A DNA stretch of 64,000 nt from Pectobacterium aquaticum (GTDB lineage: Bacteria > Pseudomonadota > Gammaproteobacteria > Enterobacterales > Enterobacteriaceae), in assembly GCF_003382565.3 (NCBI RefSeq), contig NZ_CP086253.1, positions 62,001 to 126,000 of the forward strand, in the 5' to 3' direction. This document shows positions 24,426 to 32,790 of the stretch, piece by piece. Below the pieces are notes generated by a model. The model was not told the origin of the DNA. It saw only the letters and a program-made list of their open reading frames with translations, and ran no database searches. Every line of letters starts with the position of its first letter. Positions within the stretch are counted from its first letter, which is position 1. The position numbers and the translations under genes are program-made.

Positions 24426-25484
24426 ATGGAAAACGTGACGTACTCTTCGGCGCTGAATGCGGCGTTCTCCCGCAACTGTGGCGTGCTGGCGGCGGCGGCA
24501 ACCGGACTCGGCGACTTTATCCATGATAATGGCGGTGATGCCGATCGTATATTCGGCATCAGCGGCGTCGATCCCGAGCAGCTCGCCAGCCCGACGCTCA
24601 GTCTGGGGCTGGTGAACTATTGCCGTGTGATGGAGGAAGCCGCGCGTAATTCAGGCGTTGATAATTTCGGTTTACGCTACGGCAAGCAGTTTAAACCGCA
24701 GTCATTAGGCCTGATCGGCTATATCGGTTTATGTTCGGATACGCTGGAGCAGGCGCTGCACAATGTGGTGAAGGCGTTTCCCTGCCATCAGCACGACACG
24801 CTGACGCGCATGGTGGATAAAGGCGACTGCTGGCGGCTGGATTACCAGGTTCGGCACGGCGCTATTCTGCATCGTCGGCAGGATGCTGAACTGACGCTGG
24901 GTATGCTGCTCAACCTGATTCGCCATGTCTTGGGCAAGCACTGGGCGCCGCGCGAAGTGCATTTTGAGCATCCGCGACCTGAAATGTGGCATGAGCATTG
25001 TAAGGTGTTCGATGCACCAGTTTATTTCGACCAACCCTATAACTCTCTGCTTATGCCCAAACACCAACTGGTCCGTACTATGCCGGATCGCGATATGACA
25101 TTGCTGTTGGTGATGCAAGATGCGATTCGCCGTCTGAATGAGACGTCACCGCAGCAAAGTATTGTCGATCAGGTGCGTACGCAGGTTCATCTGTTATTGA
25201 TGCAGAAAGAGCCGACGCTGGAAGAGGTGGCGGAGAAGGTGGGGTTGTCCAGTTGGTCGCTCCAGCGTCGTCTGCGGGAGGAGGGGCTCAGTTTCTCTCT
25301 GCTGGTAGACAAACTGCGCTGTGAAATGGCGACGCACTATCTTCAACAGAAGCAACTACCGATTTCGGAAATGGCGCTGTTGCTCGGCTATTCCGAGGTG
25401 AGCGCCTTTTCCCGTGCATTCCGTCGCTGGTTTGGCATTAGCCCGCGCCAGTGGCGTAAAGGTGAAGCCCTCAACGTTTCCTGA
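24426..25484 (+). CDS. AraC-family transcriptional regulator (N-terminal PF12625-type ligand domain)
   Basis: A 352-residue regulator. The first ~200 residues resemble the arabinose-binding-like domain of OruR-type AraC proteins (YCRVMEEAARNSGVDNFGLRYG, LGLIGYIGLCSDTLEQAL). The C-terminal ~100 residues hold the two helix-turn-helices (TLEEVAEKVGLSSWSLQRRL and PISEMALLLGYSEVSAFSRA, then FRRWFGISPRQWR). It follows the kinase gene by 172 bases on the same strand and very probably controls the permease and kinase genes in response to an amino alcohol. The start has AGGTGAAAGGC upstream. The effector is not known from sequence. Confidence 0.85.
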   Translation: MENVTYSSALNAAFSRNCGVLAAAATGLGDFIHDNGGDADRIFGISGVDPEQLASPTLSLGLVNYCRVMEEAARNSGVDNFGLRYGKQFKPQSLGLIGYIGLCSDTLEQALHNVVKAFPCHQHDTLTRMVDKGDCWRLDYQVRHGAILHRRQDAELTLGMLLNLIRHVLGKHWAPREVHFEHPRPEMWHEHCKVFDAPVYFDQPYNSLLMPKHQLVRTMPDRDMTLLLVMQDAIRRLNETSPQQSIVDQVRTQVHLLLMQKEPTLEEVAEKVGLSSWSLQRRLREEGLSFSLLVDKLRCEMATHYLQQKQLPISEMALLLGYSEVSAFSRAFRRWFGISPRQWRKGEALNVS

Positions 25485-25799
25485 TGCTGTCACTTAAAGT
25501 CCGCCTCAGGCAGGCGAGAATCCTGCCCGATTCTTCAGTCTGCTCCCCGAATAGCGCGGGGGATATCCCCTATTTTGAGGCCGCGTTACTGCTGCTAGCC
25601 TAGGATTAAGATGAAATCCCCCGAACATCAACAGAAAACAGCATTAAGGCGACGATAAGCTGCCTTATACTATTTGCCGCGTATCAATCGTGTTGCTGTG
25701 TGTAACGCGTGCGCATTTTTCGCGTTGTATATTGCTCACCTGTTTGTGGTTTGGTGGGTCAGGCATCTAGGTTTGTATAAAGGTTGACGGAGAAAGCGC
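25485..25799. other. Intergenic region araC-type gene / HmsP-like gene
   Basis: No gene. It contains a small hairpin at about 25502-25516 just after the regulator gene, and a perfect 12-base palindrome GGGGATATCCCC at 25559-25570. The rest is probably the leader and promoter of the HmsP-like gene. Confidence 0.5.
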
Positions 25800-26984
25800 T
25801 TGCGGCTCAGACGTTCATTAACGATTAAACAGATGACAGCCGTGTCTGCCGTGGCACTGGTAACGATCAGCCTGTTTATCGTCATACAGCTCTTTCACTT
25901 CGTTCATCAGCGCCGTGAAGATTATGCCAAGCAGTTGGAGAGTATCGCCTATTCCGTGCGTCAACCGCTGACGGATGCGGTGTTACAAGGGGAAGTGCAG
26001 CGGGCGGGCAATATTCTGGACAGCTTATTACCCGTTGCCTTTCTGAGCCGGGCAGATGTGCTGCTGCCGGATGATTTCCAGACGCTGCACGCGAATTTCC
26101 CGAAAGAGCGCCCAGTGCCGGATTGGATCGCGCGAGTCTTTAAGTTACCAATTCGCATTTCTATTCCGCTTTATTCACCGCCACAGACGCAGTATTCGGC
26201 TCCGCTGGCGCATCTGGTGTTGCAGGCGGATTCCTACCGGATGTATCAATTTATCGTCAGCACTTTTTCAACCATGCTGGCGACGTATCTGCTGCTGGCG
26301 TTGATTATGTCGATCGCCATTACTTGGTGCATTAACCGCCTGCTGATACACCCGCTGCGTGGGATTATTGTCGAGTTACAGAATCTACCGCCAGACGACA
26401 TGCTCCACCGTCCGCTTACGCTGCCGTCCTGGCATCAGGATGATGAGCTGGGCGCGCTGGTGCGCAGCTATAACCGCAATCAACAGTTGCTGGTGCAGTC
26501 GCTTTCTGCCAGAACGGAAGGGGCGGGGTTGCCGGACAACGCGCACTTTATGCGACGCCTTGAACAGCGTCTGGCCGACGCGACACCGTTCAGTCTGATG
26601 GTGTTCGGGCTGGATTCCTCTGCTGGCAAACAGGATAAGGTAGACACGCTAGCGAAGCAGCTCAGCGCAGTGATTGAAGAACAGAACGAGGCTGGGCTCA
26701 TCTATCTGGCGCGTCTCGACTGTGATGAGTTCGCTATCATCGGGAAGCAACTGCAATCCGCCGGACAGGCACAATATTGGGCACAGAATGTGATGCTGGC
26801 GATTAATTCACCTTTTTTGCCTGCGGGCTCCCAGCCTGCGCGGGCTGTCAGCGTGGGTATCCTCACTATTACCGATCCTCGACCCGAAGACGCGGCGCTG
26901 CTTTTATCACAGGCACGTTTTGCTATGCAGCTGGCGCGGCGTGATAAAAAATCCGGGATTCATCCTCTTACGGTGCCTTCCTGA
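25800..26984 (+). CDS. HmsP/PdeK-like inner-membrane protein lacking the EAL phosphodiesterase domain
   Basis: The 394 residues align with the first ~390 of E. coli YhjK (PdeK, ~650) and HmsP. They comprise MRLRRSLTIKQM, a first membrane helix (about 12-32), a periplasmic sensor (SRADVLLPDDFQ), a second helix (about 150-180), HAMP (LIHPLRGIIVEL, QDDELGALVRSYN) and a degenerate GGDEF domain. Where the family continues into EAL, this frame ends after RRDKKSGIHPLTVPS, and no EAL-like coding remains before dctA. It therefore cannot hydrolyse cyclic-di-GMP itself. The GGDEF signature is also missing. The start is TTG with GGAGA 7 bases upstream, matching the family N-terminus. Synteny with dctA, as in E. 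coli, supports the identity. Confidence 0.8.
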   Translation: MRLRRSLTIKQMTAVSAVALVTISLFIVIQLFHFVHQRREDYAKQLESIAYSVRQPLTDAVLQGEVQRAGNILDSLLPVAFLSRADVLLPDDFQTLHANFPKERPVPDWIARVFKLPIRISIPLYSPPQTQYSAPLAHLVLQADSYRMYQFIVSTFSTMLATYLLLALIMSIAITWCINRLLIHPLRGIIVELQNLPPDDMLHRPLTLPSWHQDDELGALVRSYNRNQQLLVQSLSARTEGAGLPDNAHFMRRLEQRLADATPFSLMVFGLDSSAGKQDKVDTLAKQLSAVIEEQNEAGLIYLARLDCDEFAIIGKQLQSAGQAQYWAQNVMLAINSPFLPAGSQPARAVSVGILTITDPRPEDAALLLSQARFAMQLARRDKKSGIHPLTVPS

Positions 26985-27303
26985 GTATTTGCAGGTAACG
27001 TAAATGTTACTTTTCATAGAAAGGTTTCCTGAACGGCACATTCCCCGTATGACGGGGGTTTGAGGGTTTTTCAAGGCAATATTTCTGCCGAAAAAATGTG
27101 CATCTGTTACAGGTAAATTGCACTGATGTTTCTTTATAATTCCTGCTGACGTGATTCAGCTCTTGTTTTTAACCTGTTGTTCACAAACTAAACTTATAAA
27201 ACATTCTCAGCTTGTTATTGCAATGTTACTTTTCGGCGCAATCACAGGCGGCATTTTCGTACCCTATTCCCCTCCTGTGTTTTCCCCACCATAGGACGTA
27301 TGT
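26985..27303. other. Upstream region of dctA
   Basis: 319 gene-free bases, AT-rich toward dctA. It should hold the dctA promoter and, by analogy with E. coli, sites for CRP and DcuR. I could not identify a convincing full CRP palindrome. Confidence 0.4.
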
Positions 27304-28596
27304 ATGAAAACATCAATTTTTAAAAGTCTTTATTTTCAAGTTCTTGCTGCCATTACAATAGGGATACTGTTGGGGCATTTCTACCCCCAGCTTGGTGAGC
27401 AAATGAAGCCGCTGGGCGATGGGTTTGTTAAATTAATTAAAATGATTATTGCGCCGGTTATCTTCTGTACGGTAGTAACTGGTATTGCAGGCATGGAAAG
27501 TATGAAGTCGGTCGGTCGTACTGGCGCGGTCGCCCTGCTGTATTTTGAAGTCGTGAGTACGATTGCGCTGATTATCGGCCTGATCGTGGTCAACGTGGTG
27601 CAACCTGGCGTGGGCATGAACATCGATCCAAGTACGCTTGATGCGTCTGCGGTGGCAGTTTATACCCAACAGGCTTCGCAACAGGGTCTGATTCCGTTCC
27701 TGATGGACGTGATTCCGGGGAGCGTGGTCGGTGCGTTTGCCAGCGGTAATATCTTGCAGGTTCTGCTGTTTGCTGTGATGTTCGGCTTTGCGCTGCACCG
27801 CTTAGGGCCAAAAGGCAAAGTGATTTTTGACGTGATCGATAGCTTCTCCAAGGTCATTTTCGGCGTCATTAACATGATCATGAAACTGGCTCCGCTGGGT
27901 GCGTTCGGTGCAATGGCCTTCACCATCGGTAAATATGGTGTCGGTACGCTGATACAGCTGGGACAACTGATCGCTTGCTTCTACATCACCTGTGTACTGT
28001 TCGTGTTCCTGGTGCTGGGCAGCATTGCCAGAGCGACGGGCTTCAGCATCTTCAAATTCATTCGCTACATCCGTGAAGAACTGCTGATCGTACTGGGCAC
28101 ATCCTCTTCTGAATCCGTGCTGCCACGTATGCTGGAGAAGATGGAGAAGGTCGGTTGTAAAAAATCCGTCGTGGGTCTGGTGATTCCTACCGGCTACTCG
28201 TTCAACCTGGATGGCACCTCCATCTATCTGACGATGGCGGCGGTATTTATCGCTCAGGCGACTAACAGCCACATGGATATCTGGCACCAGATTACGCTGC
28301 TGGTGGTGCTGCTGCTGTCTTCTAAAGGCGCAGCGGGCGTGACGGGAAGTGGATTCATCGTGCTGGCGGCAACGCTGTCTGCCGTAGGCCACCTGCCTGT
28401 TGCCGGTCTGGCGTTGATTCTGGGTATTGACCGCTTTATGTCAGAAGCCCGTGCGCTGACTAACCTGATTGGTAACGGTGTGGCGACCATCGTGGTAGCA
28501 AAATACTGCCGCGAGCTGGATGAGAAGAAACTGGATGCTGAGCTGTCTGGCACCAACAAAAACGATAACGCAGCCACACCGACTGCACAGTCATAA
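27304..28596 (+). CDS. dctA: Aerobic C4-dicarboxylate/H+ symporter
   Basis: DctA imports succinate, fumarate, malate and aspartate during aerobic growth. The 430 residues match the E. coli protein length (428). The dicarboxylate/amino acid:cation symporter hallmarks are present: the serine-rich hairpin LGTSSSESVLPRM, the segment PTGYSFNLDGTSIYLTMAAVFIAQ, the second hairpin SSKGAAGVTGSGFIVLAATL, and GIDRFMSEARALTNLIGNG. Eight membrane helices are expected. The start at 27304 follows TAGGAC. It lies between the HmsP-like gene and yhjJ as in E. coli. A strong terminator follows. Confidence 0.97.
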   Translation: MKTSIFKSLYFQVLAAITIGILLGHFYPQLGEQMKPLGDGFVKLIKMIIAPVIFCTVVTGIAGMESMKSVGRTGAVALLYFEVVSTIALIIGLIVVNVVQPGVGMNIDPSTLDASAVAVYTQQASQQGLIPFLMDVIPGSVVGAFASGNILQVLLFAVMFGFALHRLGPKGKVIFDVIDSFSKVIFGVINMIMKLAPLGAFGAMAFTIGKYGVGTLIQLGQLIACFYITCVLFVFLVLGSIARATGFSIFKFIRYIREELLIVLGTSSSESVLPRMLEKMEKVGCKKSVVGLVIPTGYSFNLDGTSIYLTMAAVFIAQATNSHMDIWHQITLLVVLLLSSKGAAGVTGSGFIVLAATLSAVGHLPVAGLALILGIDRFMSEARALTNLIGNGVATIVVAKYCRELDEKKLDAELSGTNKNDNAATPTAQS

Positions 28597-28637
28597 TTCC
28601 AACGTGTAGTCATCATTCCGGTATCGTTTTCTAAATC

Positions 28638-28677
28638 AATTCCCCACGGCGCTAACGCTCTGTGGGGAATTTTTTTG
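28638..28677 (+). terminator. Terminator of dctA
   Basis: 10-bp perfect stem AATTCCCCAC / GTGGGGAATT, 14-base loop, followed by a run of T. Confidence 0.85.
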
Positions 28678-28957
28678 TCTGCCAACATATCGAACCAAAC
28701 TGTTTCCCTTCCTTTTCTTGCTCGCCAAGAAACGTAAAAATATTGTTAAATATGACTATTTTTTCCTTTTTTGCGGATTATTTCGCCTCTTGAGGTGACA
28801 TAGACAAAAGCGCGCTGTCCAAGGGAATGGTACACTTCGCGTCTTCAATTTTTTCCGTGATATATCCACGAGAGTGTGCGGTGGCAGACGCAAGGCCACT
28901 ATAATGATCAACAATAACCACATTTATTATGTTGGATAGCTATGAGTAGGGGTTCAC
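28678..28957. other. Upstream region of yhjJ
   Basis: 280 bases without a gene after the dctA terminator. It must contain the yhjJ promoter; no specific site was recognised. Confidence 0.4.
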
Positions 28958-30475
28958 ATGCAGGGCACCAAAAAGGCGCTTTTCGTTGGTGGTTTGTTGC
29001 TGGCCGTGGTCAGCAACGGCGTGCAGGCTGAAGCACTACAGCCCGATCCTGCCTGGCAGCAGGGTAAGCTTGATAATGGTTTTACCTGGCAGTTATTAAC
29101 CACGCCACAGCGCCCCAGTGATCGGGTTGAACTGCGTCTGGTTGTTAATGCTGGGTCGCTGCTGGAAAACGCCCAGCAGGTAGGCTTTGCCCATTTTCTT
29201 CCCCGTCTGGCCTTAGCGCCCGGCGATAAGCTGTCCGCCGCTCAGCGACCTTCCATGTGGATGCGGGACGCTAACAGCTCACGCGTCTTGCCTCCGGTCA
29301 TTGTCTCGTACGACTTCACGTCGTATAACCTGAGTTTGCCGAATAATCGCCCCGAACTGCTGAAAGAAGCGCTGACGTGGCTTTCGGAAAGCGCAGGGCA
29401 GATGACGTTTGACGAAAAACGCCTACAGGCTGCGTTGAAGGTGCCCGATCAGGTGGCAACCTTTCCAGTTAACCCACAGGATCCGAGCTGGCGCTATCGC
29501 CTGAAAGGCTCACCCTTGCTGGCGCACGATCCTGCTCAGGACGTCAAACCGCCGTTGAATGGCGAGCAGCTCCAGCAGTTTTATAAAACCTGGTACACGC
29601 CAGATGCGATGACGCTCTACATCGTCGGTCATGTGGATAACCGCAGCGTGATCGAGCAGATCGGGAAAGTCTTCTCCCCGCTGGAAGGGAAACGTGAATC
29701 ACCCGCGCCGTTGCCGACACTGAGCCCGCTACCGCCGCAGGCGATCAGCCTGATGAATAACAACGTCCAGCAGGATACGCTGTCGTTGATGTGGGATGCC
29801 CCGTGGCACCCGATTCGTGAATCGCAGGCGCTGGTTCGCTACTGGCTGGGTGATATGACGCGGGAGGCGATGTTCTGGCACCTACAGCAGGTGCTGGAGA
29901 AGAGCTCGCTGAAGAGCAATAACCTCCGCTTCGACTGCAATGTGTTTTATACCCGTTCTCAGTGTGCGATTCATATGGATGTACCGAATAGCGACGGTGT
30001 TGAACCGGGCGTGACGTTTATGGCACGTGAGCTGGCGACGCTGCGTGAAAAAGGGCTGACACAGCAAGAGTTTGATGCACTGATTGCGCGCAAGACGGAC
30101 GAGCTGAACAAGCTGTTTGCGACCTATGCGCGTACCAGCACGGACATCCTGATGGATCAGCGGCTGCGCTCTCAGCAGAATGGCGTCGTAGATATTTCTC
30201 CCGAGCAGTATCAGAAACTGCGCCAGACCTATTTGTCCGCGTTGACGCTCGATATGCTGAATCAGGAACTGCACCAGCAGCTGGTACAGGATACAACGCT
30301 GATGTTGATCCAACAGCCCGGTGAACCGGAAGCGAATATGAAGGCGTTGCAAGAAGCGTATAACCGGATTATGACGCCGGTGGCCGAACCGGTTGCCCGC
30401 GCTGGGGCAGCGGCATCTGAAGGCGCAGTTTCCGAAGAAACAAAACCGCAGGAAACGGCGCCCACCGCACAGTAA
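28958..30475 (+). CDS. yhjJ: YhjJ, M16 (pitrilysin)-like periplasmic protein without the zinc motif
   Basis: A 505-residue protein with a signal peptide ending near residue 24 (VQA|EA). The mature part has the two-domain M16 insulinase architecture: LDNGFTWQLLTTPQ, LRLVVNAGSLLE, WYTPDAMTLYIVGHVD. At the place of the HxxEH zinc motif it reads HFLPR (79-83), so the metal-binding and catalytic residues are absent. It is probably not a protease but a binding or chaperone-like paralogue. The C-terminal tail is low-complexity, rich in Ala, Glu and Pro. Its position between dctA and kdgK is the E. coli order. The function is unknown in E. coli too. Confidence 0.88.
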   Translation: MQGTKKALFVGGLLLAVVSNGVQAEALQPDPAWQQGKLDNGFTWQLLTTPQRPSDRVELRLVVNAGSLLENAQQVGFAHFLPRLALAPGDKLSAAQRPSMWMRDANSSRVLPPVIVSYDFTSYNLSLPNNRPELLKEALTWLSESAGQMTFDEKRLQAALKVPDQVATFPVNPQDPSWRYRLKGSPLLAHDPAQDVKPPLNGEQLQQFYKTWYTPDAMTLYIVGHVDNRSVIEQIGKVFSPLEGKRESPAPLPTLSPLPPQAISLMNNNVQQDTLSLMWDAPWHPIRESQALVRYWLGDMTREAMFWHLQQVLEKSSLKSNNLRFDCNVFYTRSQCAIHMDVPNSDGVEPGVTFMARELATLREKGLTQQEFDALIARKTDELNKLFATYARTSTDILMDQRLRSQQNGVVDISPEQYQKLRQTYLSALTLDMLNQELHQQLVQDTTLMLIQQPGEPEANMKALQEAYNRIMTPVAEPVARAGAAASEGAVSEETKPQETAPTAQ

Positions 30476-30505
30476 GTCATTAATCAGTAAATCTTTAATC
30501 AGCAA

Positions 30506-30537
30506 ATAGTAAAGGCCGCGATTGCGGCCTTTACTAT
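30506..30537. terminator. Bidirectional terminator between yhjJ and kdgK
   Basis: 14-bp perfect stem (core AAAGGCCGC / GCGGCCTTT) with a 4-base loop, between two converging genes. Confidence 0.75.
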
Positions 30538-30555
30538 TACCACGCTACGTACGGT

Positions 30556-31488
30556 TTACGCAGGCATTGCCTCAAGCGGGATAATCGCGCCACGGTATTG
30601 AATGACCGTGCTGGCCGTCAGGTGGCCGCGCTGTGCGGCTTCCTGCGTGCTGCCGCCGTTCAGACGTACTGCCAGATAACCTGCGCTGAAAGAGTCGCCT
30701 GCGGCGGTGGTATCGACCACTTTCTCTTTTGGCAATTTGATCGCGGGAACATCAACCAGCTCTTGTCCGCGTTCAGACACGATGCAGGAATCAGCACCGC
30801 GTTTGATGACCACTTCGTTAACGCCCAAACCGTGCGTCCGATCCAGCACCGTTTCCAGTGGCTTCGTGCCCCACAGCATGTCTTCGTCATCCAGTGTCAG
30901 GAAAGCGATATCGGTACAGGACAGGATATCGGTGTAGGCCTGCTGCGTTTCTTCCTTGCTCTGCCACAGACGTGGGCGATAGTTGTTATCAAAAATCACT
31001 TTACCGCCGTTGGCGCGGCAGGCGCGCAGCAGGGCGAGGAGACGCTGACGGCTTTCGGCGTTCAGAATCGCCAGACTGATGCCGCTCAGGTAGAGATAGT
31101 CAAATTGTGCTAGCGATTGACCGATTTTTTCTGCTTCTGGGCTGTCCAGCCAGTAGCGGGCCGCTGCATCATTACGCCAATAGTAGAATGTACGCTCGCC
31201 GCTATCGTCGGTTTCAATGAAGTATAAACCGGGTAATTTGTTGTCCAGTCGCTGAATCAGGTCGGTTTTCACCCCTTCTTTTTGCCAGGCAGCCACCATC
31301 TCGGTACTGAAGCTATCGGTGCCGAGTGCGGTCACGTAATGCACACCCAGCTTATCGGCGTTTACCTGGCGGGCAATGTAAACGGCAGTGTTCAGCGTAT
31401 CGCCGCCAAATCCACGGTTAAGATCCGTGCCCTTCTGCGACAGTTCGATCATGCATTCGCCGATTACGGCAATGTTAGTAGTTGTCAT
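30556..31488 (-). CDS. kdgK: 2-dehydro-3-deoxygluconokinase (KDG kinase), PfkB family
   Basis: KdgK phosphorylates 2-keto-3-deoxygluconate, the common product of pectin, galacturonate and glucuronate breakdown, for cleavage by KDPG aldolase. The 310 residues carry the PfkB signatures: GGDTLNTA near 28-35 and DTTAAGDSFSAGYLA near the C-terminus, where the aspartate of AAGD is the expected base. A frame with 11 extra N-terminal codons exists, but MTTTNIAVIGECMIEL gives the family length. A KdgR-like operator lies about 100-125 bases upstream. In this window it connects with uxaB, since tagaturonate to altronate leads to KDG. It converges with yhjJ as in E. coli. Confidence 0.95.
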   Translation of the reverse strand: MTTTNIAVIGECMIELSQKGTDLNRGFGGDTLNTAVYIARQVNADKLGVHYVTALGTDSFSTEMVAAWQKEGVKTDLIQRLDNKLPGLYFIETDDSGERTFYYWRNDAAARYWLDSPEAEKIGQSLAQFDYLYLSGISLAILNAESRQRLLALLRACRANGGKVIFDNNYRPRLWQSKEETQQAYTDILSCTDIAFLTLDDEDMLWGTKPLETVLDRTHGLGVNEVVIKRGADSCIVSERGQELVDVPAIKLPKEKVVDTTAAGDSFSAGYLAVRLNGGSTQEAAQRGHLTASTVIQYRGAIIPLEAMPA

Positions 31489-31591
31489 CACTTTTGGCCT
31501 GTTTGAAAAGGTACCCTGCACCTGATGTTATTGGGGATAAAAAATGCGGAAATTAACGTCAGTCTCAACATTACGCGAGACTGAGTCAATA

Positions 31592-31612
31592 GCCTTGAAA
31601 CGATGTTTTATT
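31592..31612. promoter_or_regulatory. Possible KdgR operator upstream of kdgK
   Basis: The palindromic sequence TTGAAACGATGTTTTATT resembles the KdgR box of pectinolytic enterobacteria (GAAAC-N-GTTTC type core flanked by A/T). It lies about 100-125 bases before kdgK, a known member of the KdgR regulon. The match is judged from memory of the consensus. Confidence 0.5.
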
Positions 31613-31655
31613 TTTTCATGACGCAGATCGGAAAACCAGTGCTTTCACGCTGCTT

Positions 31656-32672
31656 TTAGCGATCGGAGGACGGTTCTTTTTCTTGCTCATTCTTATCCGT
31701 CGAGGTGTCGCCTTTGTAGTTCGCCGTTGCGATCCAGGCAGCGCAGAAGAGCGTCAGACGCGCGAAGAAATAGAAGAACGCCATCAGGCCAATGACCGAA
31801 CCGAACGCGGCACCGGAAGGGGAGCTGGCCAGTTTAGGCAGCGCGACGGTCATCGCGAACTTGATCACTTCAAAGCCCACGGCGGCGATTAGCGTGCCGC
31901 GAAAGAGCGCTTTTCGCTTGGGTTTATGGCGCGGTAAAACGAAAAATATCCACAGGAATAACAGATAGTTGGCGAAGATGGAGATGGACAGGGCAATCAG
32001 TGTCAACGCGGGGCGCAACCACTCGATGCCATCGAGCCCCAGCGCGTTCACAATCATGTTTTGCGCGGTGCCGGCAACAGAGGTCAGGAAAAGCGTAATA
32101 ATGAGCGCAATGACCAGGCCGATCAGCGACAGGAAATCCCGCGTGTACTGAAAGTAAATCTTCTCTTCATCTTTCGGGTTTCGTTCCCACACGTCGCGCG
32201 ACTGGGCGCGAATCGCTTCACGCAGGTTTCCCATCCAACTGATGCCGGAATAGAGTGCGATCAGTAACCCAGTAAGCCCCACGGTGGTACGCTGCTGCAC
32301 GGCGGTGTTAACGGTACTTTTCAGCGTATTGGCCAGGTTAGGATCGCTGATGCTGTTGACGATACGGTTAATCAGCCCCGTCAGCAGGTCAGGGTTGGAG
32401 GCCAGCACGAAACCCACGGCGGCAAAAGACACCATGAGAATCGGGATCAGCGACAGAAAGGAAAAGTAGGTAATCGCTGCGCCAAACTGGTTGCCCATCC
32501 GATCGTTGAAACGTTCGCCCGCGCGAATCAGGTGCGCCACGCTGGGAATGGCCTGAATACGTGCGATCAGGCGTTTGCTTTTGCCAAGCAACGAGTGCGG
32601 TTTCTGCGGTGACGCGTTTTTCTCTGGCGTTGAGGATGTTGACTGACGATCCGGATCTGCCGGTACAGGCAT
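31656..32672 (-). CDS. yhjD: YhjD, YihY/BrkB-family inner-membrane protein
   Basis: A 338-residue membrane protein, the length of E. coli YhjD (337). A basic, Ser/Pro-rich cytoplasmic N-terminus (about 1-55) precedes some six hydrophobic helices. Family marks are GNQFGAAITYFSFLSLIPILM, GISWMGNLREAIRAQSRDVWERNP, and SPSGAAFGSVIGLMAFFYFFARL. E. coli YhjD suppresses lipid A-core export defects, suggesting a role in envelope lipid transport, but this is not settled. The start follows AGGAGA. It is transcribed away from yhhS. Confidence 0.92.
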   Translation of the reverse strand: MPVPADPDRQSTSSTPEKNASPQKPHSLLGKSKRLIARIQAIPSVAHLIRAGERFNDRMGNQFGAAITYFSFLSLIPILMVSFAAVGFVLASNPDLLTGLINRIVNSISDPNLANTLKSTVNTAVQQRTTVGLTGLLIALYSGISWMGNLREAIRAQSRDVWERNPKDEEKIYFQYTRDFLSLIGLVIALIITLFLTSVAGTAQNMIVNALGLDGIEWLRPALTLIALSISIFANYLLFLWIFFVLPRHKPKRKALFRGTLIAAVGFEVIKFAMTVALPKLASSPSGAAFGSVIGLMAFFYFFARLTLFCAAWIATANYKGDTSTDKNEQEKEPSSDR

Positions 32673-32790
32673 TGCGTTTCTCCTGTGTTCGGGATTATAA
32701 GTTTGATTATAACCAACAATATAAGAATGTTACTTTTCGATGTTTTTCTGAACGTACGTCATACACGGACGTTAAGCGAGTGAATTTTCC

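Noticed and set aside
27091..27115. CRP-like site before dctA
   Set aside because: TGTGC and TTACA half-sites are one base too close for a proper CRP palindrome.
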